This document shows, in pieces, positions 1-8,697 of a stretch of 64,000 nt of DNA. Within the stretch, counting starts at the first letter, position 1. Every line of letters begins with the position of its first letter. The translations under genes and the position numbers were made by a program. The DNA is from CAYMPH01 sp964392365 (lineage in GTDB: Bacteria; Spirochaetota; UBA4802; UBA5550): assembly GCA_964392365.1 (NCBI GenBank), contig CAYMPH010000005.1, forward strand, positions 186,001 to 250,000. The letters run 5' to 3'. Below the pieces are notes generated by a model, which was not told the DNA's origin, ran no database searches, and worked only from the letters and a program-made list of their open reading frames with translations.

Positions 1-298
1 CAATGTTTGCCACGATGTTTTCCGCCCGGATAAGTTGTGTAACTTCAGTTCCATTAATAAAAGTTTTCGAATCGCCTTCCTGGGAGAATTCCTGGTTTAT
101 ATTTATCGATGCGAAATCACTCTCAAAATCCATTCCGCTTGAAAGATTTCCGTATTTACCCAGATAAAACCATGTGATTGATCTGTAGATAGCTCCTGAA
201 TCAATATACTTCAGATTCATTCTAAGTGCAGTTTTTTTGCAGACTGTGCTTTTTCCTGAACCTGCAGGCCCATCAACTGCTACGACAATTTTCTTCAT
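1..298 (-). CDS. cmk: Cytidylate kinase, N-terminal part (runs off the window)
   Basis: CMP/dCMP kinase, which phosphorylates CMP to CDP with ATP in the cytoplasm. About 99 residues are visible. The start reads MKKIVVAVDGPAGSGKST, with the P-loop GPAGSGKST at residues 10-18, followed by LKYIDSGAIYRSIT, the Cmk nucleotide-binding segment. The ATG at 298 overlaps the tyrA stop codon by four bases (ATGA), which implies translational coupling. It is the last visible gene of the scpB-pheA-tyrA-cmk run; the 3' end lies beyond position 1. A P-loop followed by this DSGAIYR signature is specific enough to exclude other small kinases. Confidence 0.9.
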   Translation of the reverse strand, partial: MKKIVVAVDGPAGSGKSTVCKKTALRMNLKYIDSGAIYRSITWFYLGKYGNLSSGMDFESDFASININQEFSQEGDSKTFINGTEVTQLIRAENIVANI

Positions 299-1146
299 GT
301 TTTTTTTATTCTATCCCTTATCGATTTCGCATTAGAAAAATATTCATATATTTTCTGATTGTCAGTTTCAGACATAATCATCTCCCTGAAATCAAAAATT
401 TCATCAACAGCCATATCAATTACTTTAAGAATTTTCTCCTTATTTCCTGAAACAATTTCACTCCACATATCGGGCGATCCGGCTGAGATTCTTGTTACAT
501 CCCTGAATCCATTTCCAACAAATCCCTCTCCGGTTTCCATTTTATTGAAAATACGGACAAGCGATGCAGCAAGGATATGCGGCAGATGGCTTGTTACAGC
601 AACAGATAAATCATGCTTCTCGCTGGTTGTTGTTATAATTTGAGCGCCGATATATTCCCAGAATTCCTTTATTCTTCCGATATTACTCACACTGTTTTTC
701 AAGCCGGGTGTTATAATTACAGTTGAACCTTTATAGAGATCACTTCTGCTGTATTCATAACCTGTCTTTTCCAGACCTGCCATAGGATGACAGCCGATAA
801 ATTTTTCTGCACCAGAAATTTTTTCAATCTCATCGCAGATAAATCCTTTCACGCTGCCTACATCAATTACAAGAGACGAATCAGGAAATCCCGAATCAGA
901 AATAATTTTTTTTATTATATCTACTGATGTTATTACAGGAACGCACACAACAACAAGTTCCGTGTTATAATTAAAATTATCAATCGTATCAGCATAATCT
1001 GCGAAACCGTCAGTTAAAGCAGGTTTGAGTTTGTTTAAATCTCTTCCGTAAACTGAAATTTTAATTTCTTTATTTTTTTCTTTAAGAGCCCTGCAGATGG
1101 ATCCGCCAAGCAGTCCAAGACCTATAATTGACACATTGCGGAACAC
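295..1146 (-). CDS. tyrA: Prephenate dehydrogenase
   Basis: NAD(P)-dependent prephenate dehydrogenase, which converts prephenate to 4-hydroxyphenylpyruvate in tyrosine synthesis. 283 aa. The Rossmann motif GLGLLGGS lies at residues 9-16. The prephenate-binding stretch HPMAGLEKTGYEYS and the catalytic-His region TSHLPHILAASL are both present. There is no fused chorismate mutase domain and no C-terminal ACT domain, so this is the compact monofunctional form. It starts 5 bp after pheA ends and overlaps cmk by 4 bp, so pheA-tyrA-cmk look cotranscribed. Arogenate dehydrogenase is the only realistic alternative. Confidence 0.93.
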   Translation of the reverse strand: MFRNVSIIGLGLLGGSICRALKEKNKEIKISVYGRDLNKLKPALTDGFADYADTIDNFNYNTELVVVCVPVITSVDIIKKIISDSGFPDSSLVIDVGSVKGFICDEIEKISGAEKFIGCHPMAGLEKTGYEYSRSDLYKGSTVIITPGLKNSVSNIGRIKEFWEYIGAQIITTTSEKHDLSVAVTSHLPHILAASLVRIFNKMETGEGFVGNGFRDVTRISAGSPDMWSEIVSGNKEKILKVIDMAVDEIFDFREMIMSETDNQKIYEYFSNAKSIRDRIKKT

Positions 1147-1151
1147 TTATT

Positions 1152-2201
1152 TTACCTCTGATTCACATCAGGATAGGAGCCGAAGATTTTAAGGAATACC
1201 GCTTCTTTTTTCATTTTATCAAGAGCTTTTTTCACAATTGGATTTTCACAGTGACCGGATATATCGATAAAAAAAATATATTCCCATATCTTCTTTTTAT
1301 CTGGCCGCGATTCAATTTTTGTCATATTGATTCCGGCTTTATGAAATGGTTTTAATATTTCCAGAAGAGCTCCCGGGATATCTCTTAATGCAAAAGCAAT
1401 TGAAGTTTTATCTTTTCTTGACGGGGAATTTTTAAATCCTCCTATCACAAAAAACCTGGTATAATTCTGCCTTGAATCCTCAATCCCGCTTGCTATAATA
1501 TTCAGATTGTAAATCCCGGCTGCAGCTGGAGAAGATATTGCTGCAGATTCAGTATCATTTGATGCAGCAATAGCTGCGCTCGATGTTGAATCAACAAGAA
1601 TGATTTCCGAGTTAGGCAGGTTTGCCTTAATCCAGTTTTTACACTGGCCAAGAGGCTGGGAGAAAGTATAGATTTTTTTTACCTGATTGAGTTCAGTATT
1701 TTTTGAAACCAGGCTGAAATTTATTTTTAAATAATGCTCTGCTGAAACCAGAAGCTCCGTTTCCAGAAGCTCATCAAGCGTATAAGTCACTGCACCCTCT
1801 GAACTGTTTTCAACAGGCACAACACCTAAATCACAATCACCTGATTCTACAGACCTGAAAACATCCGTAATTGTTTTACAGGAAACAGGCTGTGCCGAGT
1901 CGCCAAAAATTTCGGAAAGAGCCATATTTGAAAATGATCCTGCAGGGCCGAGAAACGCGACATTTCTCTGTTTTGCAAGCATTGCAGATTCCATCAGCAT
2001 TTCAACGAATATTTTTTTAATTACTCTGTCAGGAAGCGGACCTTTATTGTATTTTGAAATAATACCATCAATTTCAATTAAATCATGTGGAAAATATTTT
2101 CCTGAAGCATCTGATGCAGTTTTTATTTCATCCGCGCAGATTTCAGCCCTTTTTGAAATCAGCTCAATTAAGTTTTTATTTATATCTCCGGTTTTAGACA
2201 T
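1152..2201 (-). CDS. pheA: Prephenate dehydratase with degenerate chorismate-mutase-like N-terminus
   Basis: Prephenate dehydratase of phenylalanine synthesis, 349 aa. Residues ~1-75 have the length and helical pattern of an AroQ chorismate mutase domain and retain its GPLPDRVIKKIF segment. The dehydratase domain begins at NVAFLGPAGSFSNMAL (about residue 80) and includes the catalytic TRF motif (NYTRFFVIGG). A C-terminal ACT domain follows, with the ESRPDKKKIWEYIFF Phe-binding region. Set by eye against bacterial AroQ, the N-terminal domain lacks three catalytic basic residues: the first Arg falls on the start Met, the active-site Lys on Ala, and the Arg of the RE pair on Leu. The mutase half may therefore be inactive. 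It abuts scpB by one base. Confidence 0.9.
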   Translation of the reverse strand: MSKTGDINKNLIELISKRAEICADEIKTASDASGKYFPHDLIEIDGIISKYNKGPLPDRVIKKIFVEMLMESAMLAKQRNVAFLGPAGSFSNMALSEIFGDSAQPVSCKTITDVFRSVESGDCDLGVVPVENSSEGAVTYTLDELLETELLVSAEHYLKINFSLVSKNTELNQVKKIYTFSQPLGQCKNWIKANLPNSEIILVDSTSSAAIAASNDTESAAISSPAAAGIYNLNIIASGIEDSRQNYTRFFVIGGFKNSPSRKDKTSIAFALRDIPGALLEILKPFHKAGINMTKIESRPDKKKIWEYIFFIDISGHCENPIVKKALDKMKKEAVFLKIFGSYPDVNQR

Positions 2202-2202
2202 G

Positions 2203-2868
2203 TCATTCTTCGCTGTCCAGGGAGAATTCTTTTATTTCAGAAAGCTTCGGCAGATCTGATATTTTATTTAATCCGAAATGTTTTAAAAAATCATCAGTTG
2301 TTCCATAAGCAAGCGGTCTGCCGGGCAATTCTTTTCTTCCAACAGGACGAACGAGATTTTTTTTCATCAGATTGGCGATCATCATTCTTGAAGAGACGCC
2401 TCTGAGCTCATCGATTTCAGCAAGAACTATAGGCTGTTTATATGAAACAATAGCCAGAGTCTCGAGCATTCCCTTTGTAAGACCTTCTCTTTTCTTCATG
2501 CCAAGAGCCCTGCGTATCTGCTGGGCGTATCTGGGACTGGTTACGAACTGGAAACCGTTTGAAACTTCAACAAGCCTGATACCGCCATCCCTTTCATCAA
2601 ATTCATCTATCAGCGAATCCAGGACTATTTTTGCCTGAGTTGCATCAATGGAGAAATTTTTTACAAAAAAAGAAATGGGAAGCGGATCTCCGCTTATAAA
2701 CAGCAGGGATTCAAAAAGACTTTTTACGGAATGTTCCGAATCATCGTTTTCTTCTGCAGAATCATTTTCAGGATTCTGATCAGCTGGAAGAATTTCCTCT
2801 TCCTGCCTGATATCGTCTTTAATTTCCGTTTTGCCGTTATTCTTTTTTTTATTCAATGGGGACCTCAA
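2203..2868 (-). CDS. scpB: Segregation and condensation protein B
   Basis: ScpB, the winged-helix kleisin-associated subunit of the SMC-ScpAB condensin. 221 aa. An acidic, low-complexity N-terminal tail of about 45 residues precedes the conserved core SLFESLLFISGDPLPISFF. The family hallmark segment follows: GMLETLAIVSYKQPIVLAEI, then an RGVSS turn and GRKELPGRPLAYGTTDDFL. It lies downstream of scpA in the same direction but is separated from it by 147 bp that hold a palindromic intergenic element, so the two may be only partly co-transcribed. pheA follows one base after its stop. Confidence 0.93.
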   Translation of the reverse strand: MRSPLNKKKNNGKTEIKDDIRQEEEILPADQNPENDSAEENDDSEHSVKSLFESLLFISGDPLPISFFVKNFSIDATQAKIVLDSLIDEFDERDGGIRLVEVSNGFQFVTSPRYAQQIRRALGMKKREGLTKGMLETLAIVSYKQPIVLAEIDELRGVSSRMMIANLMKKNLVRPVGRKELPGRPLAYGTTDDFLKHFGLNKISDLPKLSEIKEFSLDSEE

Positions 2869-2912
2869 AAAAATATAGAACCTTGGTAGACTTTTATAAT
2901 ATTTACTTAATT

Positions 2913-2966
2913 GTCATTCCGGCCGCAGCGACTTATACTGAGCATGTCGAAGTATAGCGGAATGGC
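2913..2966. repeat. Short palindromic intergenic element (CATTCCG/CGGAATG ends)
   Basis: The sequence between scpA and scpB begins GTCATTCCGGC and ends GCGGAATGGC, so its outer bases form an inverted repeat. The inner part (ACTTATACTG ... AAGTATA) can also pair partially. Elements with the same end logic occur at 21771-21832 and 44575-44692. It resembles REP- or MITE-like interspersed DNA and holds no ORF. Confidence 0.5.
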
Positions 2967-3015
2967 TGAATTACTTTTTAACACCATGACATTATAAGAT
3001 GAAAACCTTATTAAC

Positions 3016-3780
3016 TTATGAAACGCTTTCCATTGAAAAATTTCTGAAAATTCTTATATCTCCGAAAAGTCTGTGCTGCATTATTCTGACCATTTTAGTT
3101 TTTGCCATTTCAAGCATTGCAAGAAATGTTGCAATAATTTCAGCTTTTTTCGGTTTTCCAATGAAAGTTTCAGTGAATAAAATTGCCTCTTTTTCTTTCA
3201 ACAGGCTGATAATATAATCAATTCTGTCGCTGACTAATATCTCGTCAAATATAATTTCAGCCTGCTCTATAACCCTATGGGACTCCATAACATCCGCAAA
3301 AGCTTTTAAAAGATCAAAAAGTGATATTTCAAAATATTCTTCATTTTCAGTAATTTCAGATTGAGCCGGGAATCTTGTAAAAGAATCTGATCTGAATTCA
3401 TAGTTTTCAAGAAGAGACACCGAAGCTTTCTGAAACTTTTTGTATTCAAGAAGTTTCTGGATCAATTCCGGAGGCAGCGGCGGCATAAAAAACTCATCTT
3501 CAATTTCGCCGGTCGGGAGAAGAGAGCGGCTTTTATAATACAGAAGTTCAGATGCCATCCATATAAACTCAATCGCGATCTTAACATTCAGATTTTCCAT
3601 CAGTTTAAGATAATTTATATACTGTTCAGTTATGCTTGATATGGAAATTTCAGCTATATCAATCTTAGCTTTTTTTATAAGATCCCATAAAACATCAAGC
3701 GGACCGTCAAATTTATCAATATGAAGGACATATTTCAGATCATTATCGCCTGCATCTTTTATTTCTATTTCTTCAGCCAT
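3016..3780 (-). CDS. scpA: Segregation and condensation protein A
   Basis: ScpA kleisin, which bridges SMC heads in the bacterial condensin. 254 aa from the chosen ATG (MAEEIEIK). The family signature is clear: LHIDKFDGPLDVLWDLIKKAKIDIAEISI near the N-terminus, with FIWMASELLYYKSRSLLP following. The C-terminal winged helix contains FLAMLEMAKTKMV. The open frame extends upstream to 3822, but that extension runs through the cheY terminator hairpin (3803-3830), so the internal ATG is the better start. It is the first gene of the segregation/aromatic amino acid run, directly downstream of cheY on the same strand. Confidence 0.92.
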   Translation of the reverse strand: MAEEIEIKDAGDNDLKYVLHIDKFDGPLDVLWDLIKKAKIDIAEISISSITEQYINYLKLMENLNVKIAIEFIWMASELLYYKSRSLLPTGEIEDEFFMPPLPPELIQKLLEYKKFQKASVSLLENYEFRSDSFTRFPAQSEITENEEYFEISLFDLLKAFADVMESHRVIEQAEIIFDEILVSDRIDYIISLLKEKEAILFTETFIGKPKKAEIIATFLAMLEMAKTKMVRIMQHRLFGDIRIFRNFSMESVS

Positions 3781-3802
3781 TTTTATCTCATTTATTCTAA
3801 TA

Positions 3803-3830
3803 TAAAAAACCCCTCTTCTCAAGAGGGGTT
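3803..3830 (-). terminator. Intrinsic terminator after cheY
   Basis: A perfect 10-bp stem (AACCCCTCTT / AAGAGGGGTT) with a 3-base loop, followed on the minus strand by a T run. It sits 30 bp after the cheY stop and separates chemotaxis transcription from scpA. Confidence 0.85.
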
Positions 3831-3860
3831 AACAATGCAAAATATAATTAAAACTTATTA

Positions 3861-4220
3861 TCAGGCAAGCGCTTTTTCTGCTGCTTTCTGAAGTCTTTCC
3901 GGCGGAAAAGGTTTTACAACAAAATCTTTTACGCCAAGTTTAATCGCTTTTGTCAGAAGATTCTCCTGACCAAGCGCTGTTACCATTATAATTCTTGCAG
4001 ATGAATCCATTCTAAGAATTTCCTCTGAAGCCTCAATACCGTCTTTTTCCCTCATTGTTATATCCATTGTAACAAGGTCCGGTTTCAATTTTTTATAAAG
4101 CTCAACTGCTTCATTGCCGTTTTCAGCTTCACCGACAATTTCATGTCCAGCAGGTACAAGAGCATCTTTTACCAGAGTTCTCATAAATTTTGCATCATCA
4201 ACTATCAATACTCTAGCCAT
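3861..4220 (-). CDS. cheY: Chemotaxis response regulator CheY
   Basis: Single-domain receiver, 119 aa, the diffusible output of CheA that acts on the flagellar switch. It shows the acidic pair D8-D9, the phospho-acceptor D53 (LVTMDITM), T81 (IIMVTALG) and K103 (VVKPFPP). There is no output domain. GGAG lies about 10 bases before the ATG. A 215-bp gap separates it from cheB upstream, so it may have its own promoter, while the strong terminator downstream closes the unit. Single-domain receivers can serve other systems, but position next to cheB-cheA-cheW supports chemotaxis. Confidence 0.88.
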   Translation of the reverse strand: MARVLIVDDAKFMRTLVKDALVPAGHEIVGEAENGNEAVELYKKLKPDLVTMDITMREKDGIEASEEILRMDSSARIIMVTALGQENLLTKAIKLGVKDFVVKPFPPERLQKAAEKALA

Positions 4221-4435
4221 TTTCTTGACTCCAAATTTTATACTTTCTCAAGTCGGTATATATTTATATTTAACAAATTTTTCTGAATTTAGAATATTAC
4301 GACATAATAAACAGCATTATTTATAAAATCAAGAAAATAAATATTAAAATAACAACTATTTTTATAATTTCTTTACCTGCATATAAAAAAAAAGCACGTT
4401 AAGAAAAAAGAAAATACACCGGATATCCGATACAT

Positions 4436-5491
4436 TTAAATATGTTCAACAATTTTCATTGTTATGTTTTGAAGAGGCACAATATCATGGATTCCATTTT
4501 CATTAATTGCCACCTTATTCATGCCGAAAACAACTGAAGTTGCCTCATCCTGAGCAATTGTAAATCCGCCCTTATTTTTAATATTCTGGATGCCCGTGGC
4601 GCCGTCTCTGCCCATTCCGGTCATAATAACTGCAACAGTTTCCTTCCCGTAAGTTTCTGCAATTGAATTGAATAATACATCAATAGAAGGCCTGTGGCCC
4701 GATACTTTATCACCTTTTGAAAGCTTTAGAAAATCCCCATTTAAAGATTTTTTAACTTCCACATGCGAATGCCCTGGAGCAATAAAACCGCATCCCGGAC
4801 TCAACTTATCCCCGTCCTCAGCTTCCTTAACTTTAAGATTAGAACTTCCATTAAGCCTGTCTGCAAATGCTTTTGTAAAACCTTCAGGCATATGCTGCAC
4901 AACAACTACTGAACAGGGAAAATTTTCCGGAAAATTTCTGAATACATTTAATAGCGCTGAAGGTCCGCCTGTAGAAGTACCTATACCTACAATTTTATGG
5001 CTGATATGCTTTGAATCCATGGCTTTAATCGGCAATTGATCCGGTTTCTTACCATCATGATGATCTTCTCTCGGCCGTACTTTAATCTGGGATTTATACA
5101 CAGATTTAACTTTGGAAATCAGCAGGTCGCCGATTTCATCTACAGACAAGGATAATACTGTTGATGGTTTTGGTATAAAATCAACAGCTCCGAGCTCAAG
5201 TGCCTTAAAGGTAGCATCTGCGCCATGCTGGGTTAAAACACTCATCATTATTACCGGTTTTGGATTGGTTTCAATAATATACTTAAGAGCTGACAAGCCA
5301 TCCATAATCGGCATTTCAATATCCAGAGTAATTACATCCGGATTCAATTCATTGTTTTTAAAAATTGCTGTTTTACCGTTATTTGCAGTACCAACAACTT
5401 TAATTTCCGGATCTTTTTCAAGTATATCCGTTATTATTTTTCTTACAAGTGATGAATCATCAACAACAAGAACTTTTATCTTATCGTTCAT
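4436..5491 (-). CDS. cheB: Chemotaxis-specific methylesterase CheB
   Basis: Protein-glutamate methylesterase/glutaminase that demethylates chemoreceptors, 351 aa. The N-terminal receiver has acidic D11-D12 and phospho-acceptor D57 (ITLDIEMPIMDG). A linker of roughly residues 130-160 leads to the esterase domain. The catalytic triad is visible: S173 in GTSTGGPSAL, H200 in VVVQHMPEGF and D296 in TGMGRDGATG. It starts one base after the cheA stop, so the two are translationally linked. No cheR methyltransferase is present in the window, so its partner must be encoded elsewhere. Confidence 0.95.
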   Translation of the reverse strand: MNDKIKVLVVDDSSLVRKIITDILEKDPEIKVVGTANNGKTAIFKNNELNPDVITLDIEMPIMDGLSALKYIIETNPKPVIMMSVLTQHGADATFKALELGAVDFIPKPSTVLSLSVDEIGDLLISKVKSVYKSQIKVRPREDHHDGKKPDQLPIKAMDSKHISHKIVGIGTSTGGPSALLNVFRNFPENFPCSVVVVQHMPEGFTKAFADRLNGSSNLKVKEAEDGDKLSPGCGFIAPGHSHVEVKKSLNGDFLKLSKGDKVSGHRPSIDVLFNSIAETYGKETVAVIMTGMGRDGATGIQNIKNKGGFTIAQDEATSVVFGMNKVAINENGIHDIVPLQNITMKIVEHI

Positions 5492-5492
5492 G

Positions 5493-8400
5493 TTACCTCA
5501 GTTTCTCAACCATAAGCTTCAACGATTCAGCTTCCGGCATAATCAGTAAATTACCGACAATCTGATCATTTTCAAAATAAAAAGCTGTATCCATTATAAT
5601 AGCATAATCACTTTTAGTATTCTGAACTGCAAGAATAGAATCGATTATTGACTCAAGGAAATCATGAACAATATTCGGGATGCTTGGTTTTATAAGTAAT
5701 CCGGTCTTTTCAGCAAAAACATTTATAACAGAAGAGCCTACAATATTTGTAATTTCTTTCAATGCGGAAATTCCATCTTCCGTAAGCTCGCTTGTTGCAT
5801 TTGATGTGCCGTACAAATGATTTACAAGATCAAATCCTGTTTTTTCTTCAAATATAAACAATACAGTGCCTTTTGCATCTCCTAAAATATTAAGCATAAC
5901 ACCAATATAAGATTTATTTGCCTCACCAAGCAAGGATGGAATAGATTCAACCGGTTTTAATGAGACCTCAGGAATTGATAAATCTATTCGTTTGCCAAGA
6001 ATTTTTGAAAGCGCTTCTGCAGCATTAGCAGCTCCCACATTAGCAATTATCTGAAAGCTGTTTAAATCTTCCTTTGATAGATTCAAAGATGCAGCCATAT
6101 GCTGCCCGGGATTCCCTGAGGTTAATGTATTTTCAATATTATCCTTTAATTCATTTTTAAATTGCTGCAGAGCATCATGAACTTTTTTCTCAGCAGAAAC
6201 AGTTTTGACTGCTTCACTGACTGGAGTTGTTTCGTTTTTAAAAATATCAACCGGTTCAGCTGATGAACTGGAAGACGAAGGAACTTGTGCAGTCTCTGAA
6301 GGCATATCAAAAATTATTGAGCCCGTCGCTGTTTTATTTTTTAATGCTGCACTGTTGTCATTGAAAACTGCTGCTTTATCATTATCAATTTCCGGAGCTT
6401 TTTCAGGAGCTTTATATTTGATTGCTGCTTCAACAACTTCATCATCTTCTTCATCATCATCAGTAAAATTATTTCCTTTGAATTTCTCCTGATTCTGCAT
6501 AATTAAATTTATCATAGCTGAGATATCAAGAATCAGACAAATACTTCCATCACCGAGAATCGATGCTCCGGCTAAACCGCGAACTGTTTTATAATTCTGC
6601 TCAAGAGATTTTATTACAATCTCCTGTTTTCCTTCAAGGAAATCCACAAGAAGACCGATTTTTCTGTTGCCGAAACTTACAACAACAACAGGAATTTTCT
6701 GATTTTCTTTAAGAGCTGATCTTGTTCCTACAAAATTATTCAGCCTGATGATTGATAATATCTCACCCCTGAAATTTATTACCTCATTGCCTTCAATTGT
6801 TGTAATCTCAGGAGTCTGAATTTTTATTGTATCAAGAACATCCGACAAAGGAATAGCATACATTGCTTTTTTAATTCTGACCATAATTGCAGGAATAATC
6901 GCAAGAGTAAGAGGAAATGCCATAATAAACCGCGTGCCCATGTTCAGTTCTGTTTCAATATTTACTGAACCGTTCAATTCGCCAACTGTCTGCATCACAA
7001 CATTCATACCTACTCCCCGGCCTGAAACGTCGGTAATCTTAGCTGCTGTTGAAAATCCCGGAGCAAATATAAAATTATAAATTTCTGAATTATCCATTTT
7101 TTCAATTAATTCAGGTGTTGAAAGGCCCTTTTCAAGGGCCTTCTTTTTAATAACAGACGGATCAAGACCAAGGCCGTCATCACTTACTTCAACAAATATC
7201 TGGTTTCCAGACTGATATGCATTTAATGTAACACGGGCAGTTTCAGATTTGCCTGATTTTTTTCTTGCCTCAGGAGTTTCAATCCCATGATCTATCGCGT
7301 TTCTGAGAAGGTGCATAAGAGGTTCGCCGATAACATCTATTACTTTTTTATCCAGCTCGGTATCTTCACCTTTAACAACAAGTTCGATATTTTTTCCGAA
7401 TTCTTTTGTAAGATCGCGGACAAGCCTGTTAAATCTTGAAAAGACCTGGCCAATAGGAACCATCCGTGTATTCATTATACCGTTTTGAAGATCCTTCGCA
7501 ATTCTCGACATCTGCTCAATCCGGTTTTTAAAATCATTAGTGAAAGTTTTATCCATATTCATTTTTCTAAGTTCATCATATAACTTATAAAATCCTGAAT
7601 TGGCAGTTACAAGTTCACCAATATTATTTAAAAGCTGGTCAAGCTTATCAATAGAGACTTTAACGGTTTTTAAAACAAGGCCTGCTCTTTTTTTATCAAT
7701 CTCTTCGCCGGATTTTTCATGCGGTTCTTCATCTTCTTCATCAATGATAACAGCATTTTCCTGTTTAACTGCTTTACCTGTTTCAACAGGATTTGCTGCT
7801 GCTGTTTCAGCAGCTTTTTTTACATTAATAACAGGAGCCGAAACAGACATTACCATTTTCTCTGCATTGCCGTAATTAATATTGATCTTGCCGTTTTTCA
7901 TATCTGTAGTAATATTTTTAATATCAATACCTGTAATCAGATCTATATCACAGGCTTTTTTTATATCTTCAGGATTTTTGTCTGTAATTAATATTACTTT
8001 TAAAGGAGCAGCATTTAATGCCTCATCAGTTAATTTATCAACAGGTGGGAATGTTGCGACTATATCGCCGATACCGTCAAGATTATTCAGAACAAGCTGG
8101 GCCTTCACCCATTTCATCTGCGCAGCCGGATCAATATAAACGCTGATTTCACTGCATAATTTTCCGTTATCAACACTTTCCTTAATCAGAGAATTCTCTT
8201 CATCGGAAAAAACAAAAGCAGATGAAGCAGCTGATGAAACCTTCTGCTTGGGTTTTTCTGCTGCTGCAGGAGTTTCAGACGCAGCTGAAGATTTTTCTGT
8301 AATTTTCAATATTTCATTTACAAGCCAGTTTAAATCCTGGTGAGGCTCCTCTCCGGCAGATACAGTATCAATAACTTCACTGATAGAATCGAAGCATTTA

Positions 8401-8675
8401 AAAATAATATTTACAACTTCAGGGGTAATTTCCATTGTTTTATCCCTGATTCCCTGAAGCAGATTTTCCATTTTATGCGCAAGATTGCTCAGGTCATTCA
8501 AACCGACAAACGCTGCCGAGCTTTTCAGAGAATGGGCTGCCCTGAAGATATTATTTATAATATCATTGTCTTCCGGATTTTTTTCAAGTTCAACAAGATT
8601 CTGATTGAGTTCCTGAAGCTGCTCATCAGCCTCTTCAAGAAATATATCGCCATATTCCCCTAAAGAAAAAGCCAT
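5493..8675 (-). CDS. cheA: Chemotaxis histidine kinase CheA fused to a CheC-like phosphatase domain
   Basis: 1060 aa, longer than a usual CheA (650-800). Domains in order: Hpt (1-125) with phospho-acceptor H48 in FRAAHSLKSSAAF; a region of CheY-binding P2 type (~155-275); dimerisation P3 (~335-425); HATPase (~430-590) with N459 (HLLRNAIDHGIE), DDGLGLD and GRGVGMNVV; CheW-like P5 (~592-730); an acidic/Ser-rich linker (~735-865); and a CheC-type domain (866-1060). The CheC domain has two N-x22-P half-sites. The second is intact, with S/E/N spacing (SALKEITN, E974 and N977); the first has Ile where the catalytic Glu should be. It would thus carry kinase and CheY-P phosphatase on one chain. It follows cheW by 22 bp. 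Confidence 0.93.
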   Translation of the reverse strand: MAFSLGEYGDIFLEEADEQLQELNQNLVELEKNPEDNDIINNIFRAAHSLKSSAAFVGLNDLSNLAHKMENLLQGIRDKTMEITPEVVNIIFKCFDSISEVIDTVSAGEEPHQDLNWLVNEILKITEKSSAASETPAAAEKPKQKVSSAASSAFVFSDEENSLIKESVDNGKLCSEISVYIDPAAQMKWVKAQLVLNNLDGIGDIVATFPPVDKLTDEALNAAPLKVILITDKNPEDIKKACDIDLITGIDIKNITTDMKNGKININYGNAEKMVMSVSAPVINVKKAAETAAANPVETGKAVKQENAVIIDEEDEEPHEKSGEEIDKKRAGLVLKTVKVSIDKLDQLLNNIGELVTANSGFYKLYDELRKMNMDKTFTNDFKNRIEQMSRIAKDLQNGIMNTRMVPIGQVFSRFNRLVRDLTKEFGKNIELVVKGEDTELDKKVIDVIGEPLMHLLRNAIDHGIETPEARKKSGKSETARVTLNAYQSGNQIFVEVSDDGLGLDPSVIKKKALEKGLSTPELIEKMDNSEIYNFIFAPGFSTAAKITDVSGRGVGMNVVMQTVGELNGSVNIETELNMGTRFIMAFPLTLAIIPAIMVRIKKAMYAIPLSDVLDTIKIQTPEITTIEGNEVINFRGEILSIIRLNNFVGTRSALKENQKIPVVVVSFGNRKIGLLVDFLEGKQEIVIKSLEQNYKTVRGLAGASILGDGSICLILDISAMINLIMQNQEKFKGNNFTDDDEEDDEVVEAAIKYKAPEKAPEIDNDKAAVFNDNSAALKNKTATGSIIFDMPSETAQVPSSSSSSAEPVDIFKNETTPVSEAVKTVSAEKKVHDALQQFKNELKDNIENTLTSGNPGQHMAASLNLSKEDLNSFQIIANVGAANAAEALSKILGKRIDLSIPEVSLKPVESIPSLLGEANKSYIGVMLNILGDAKGTVLFIFEEKTGFDLVNHLYGTSNATSELTEDGISALKEITNIVGSSVINVFAEKTGLLIKPSIPNIVHDFLESIIDSILAVQNTKSDYAIIMDTAFYFENDQIVGNLLIMPEAESLKLMVEKLR

Positions 8676-8697
8676 ATTGATTCTCCAAGAAATTCGT

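Noticed and set aside
3781..3822. N-terminal extension of ScpA
   Set aside because: It overlaps the cheY terminator; the ATG at 3780 gives the normal family start.
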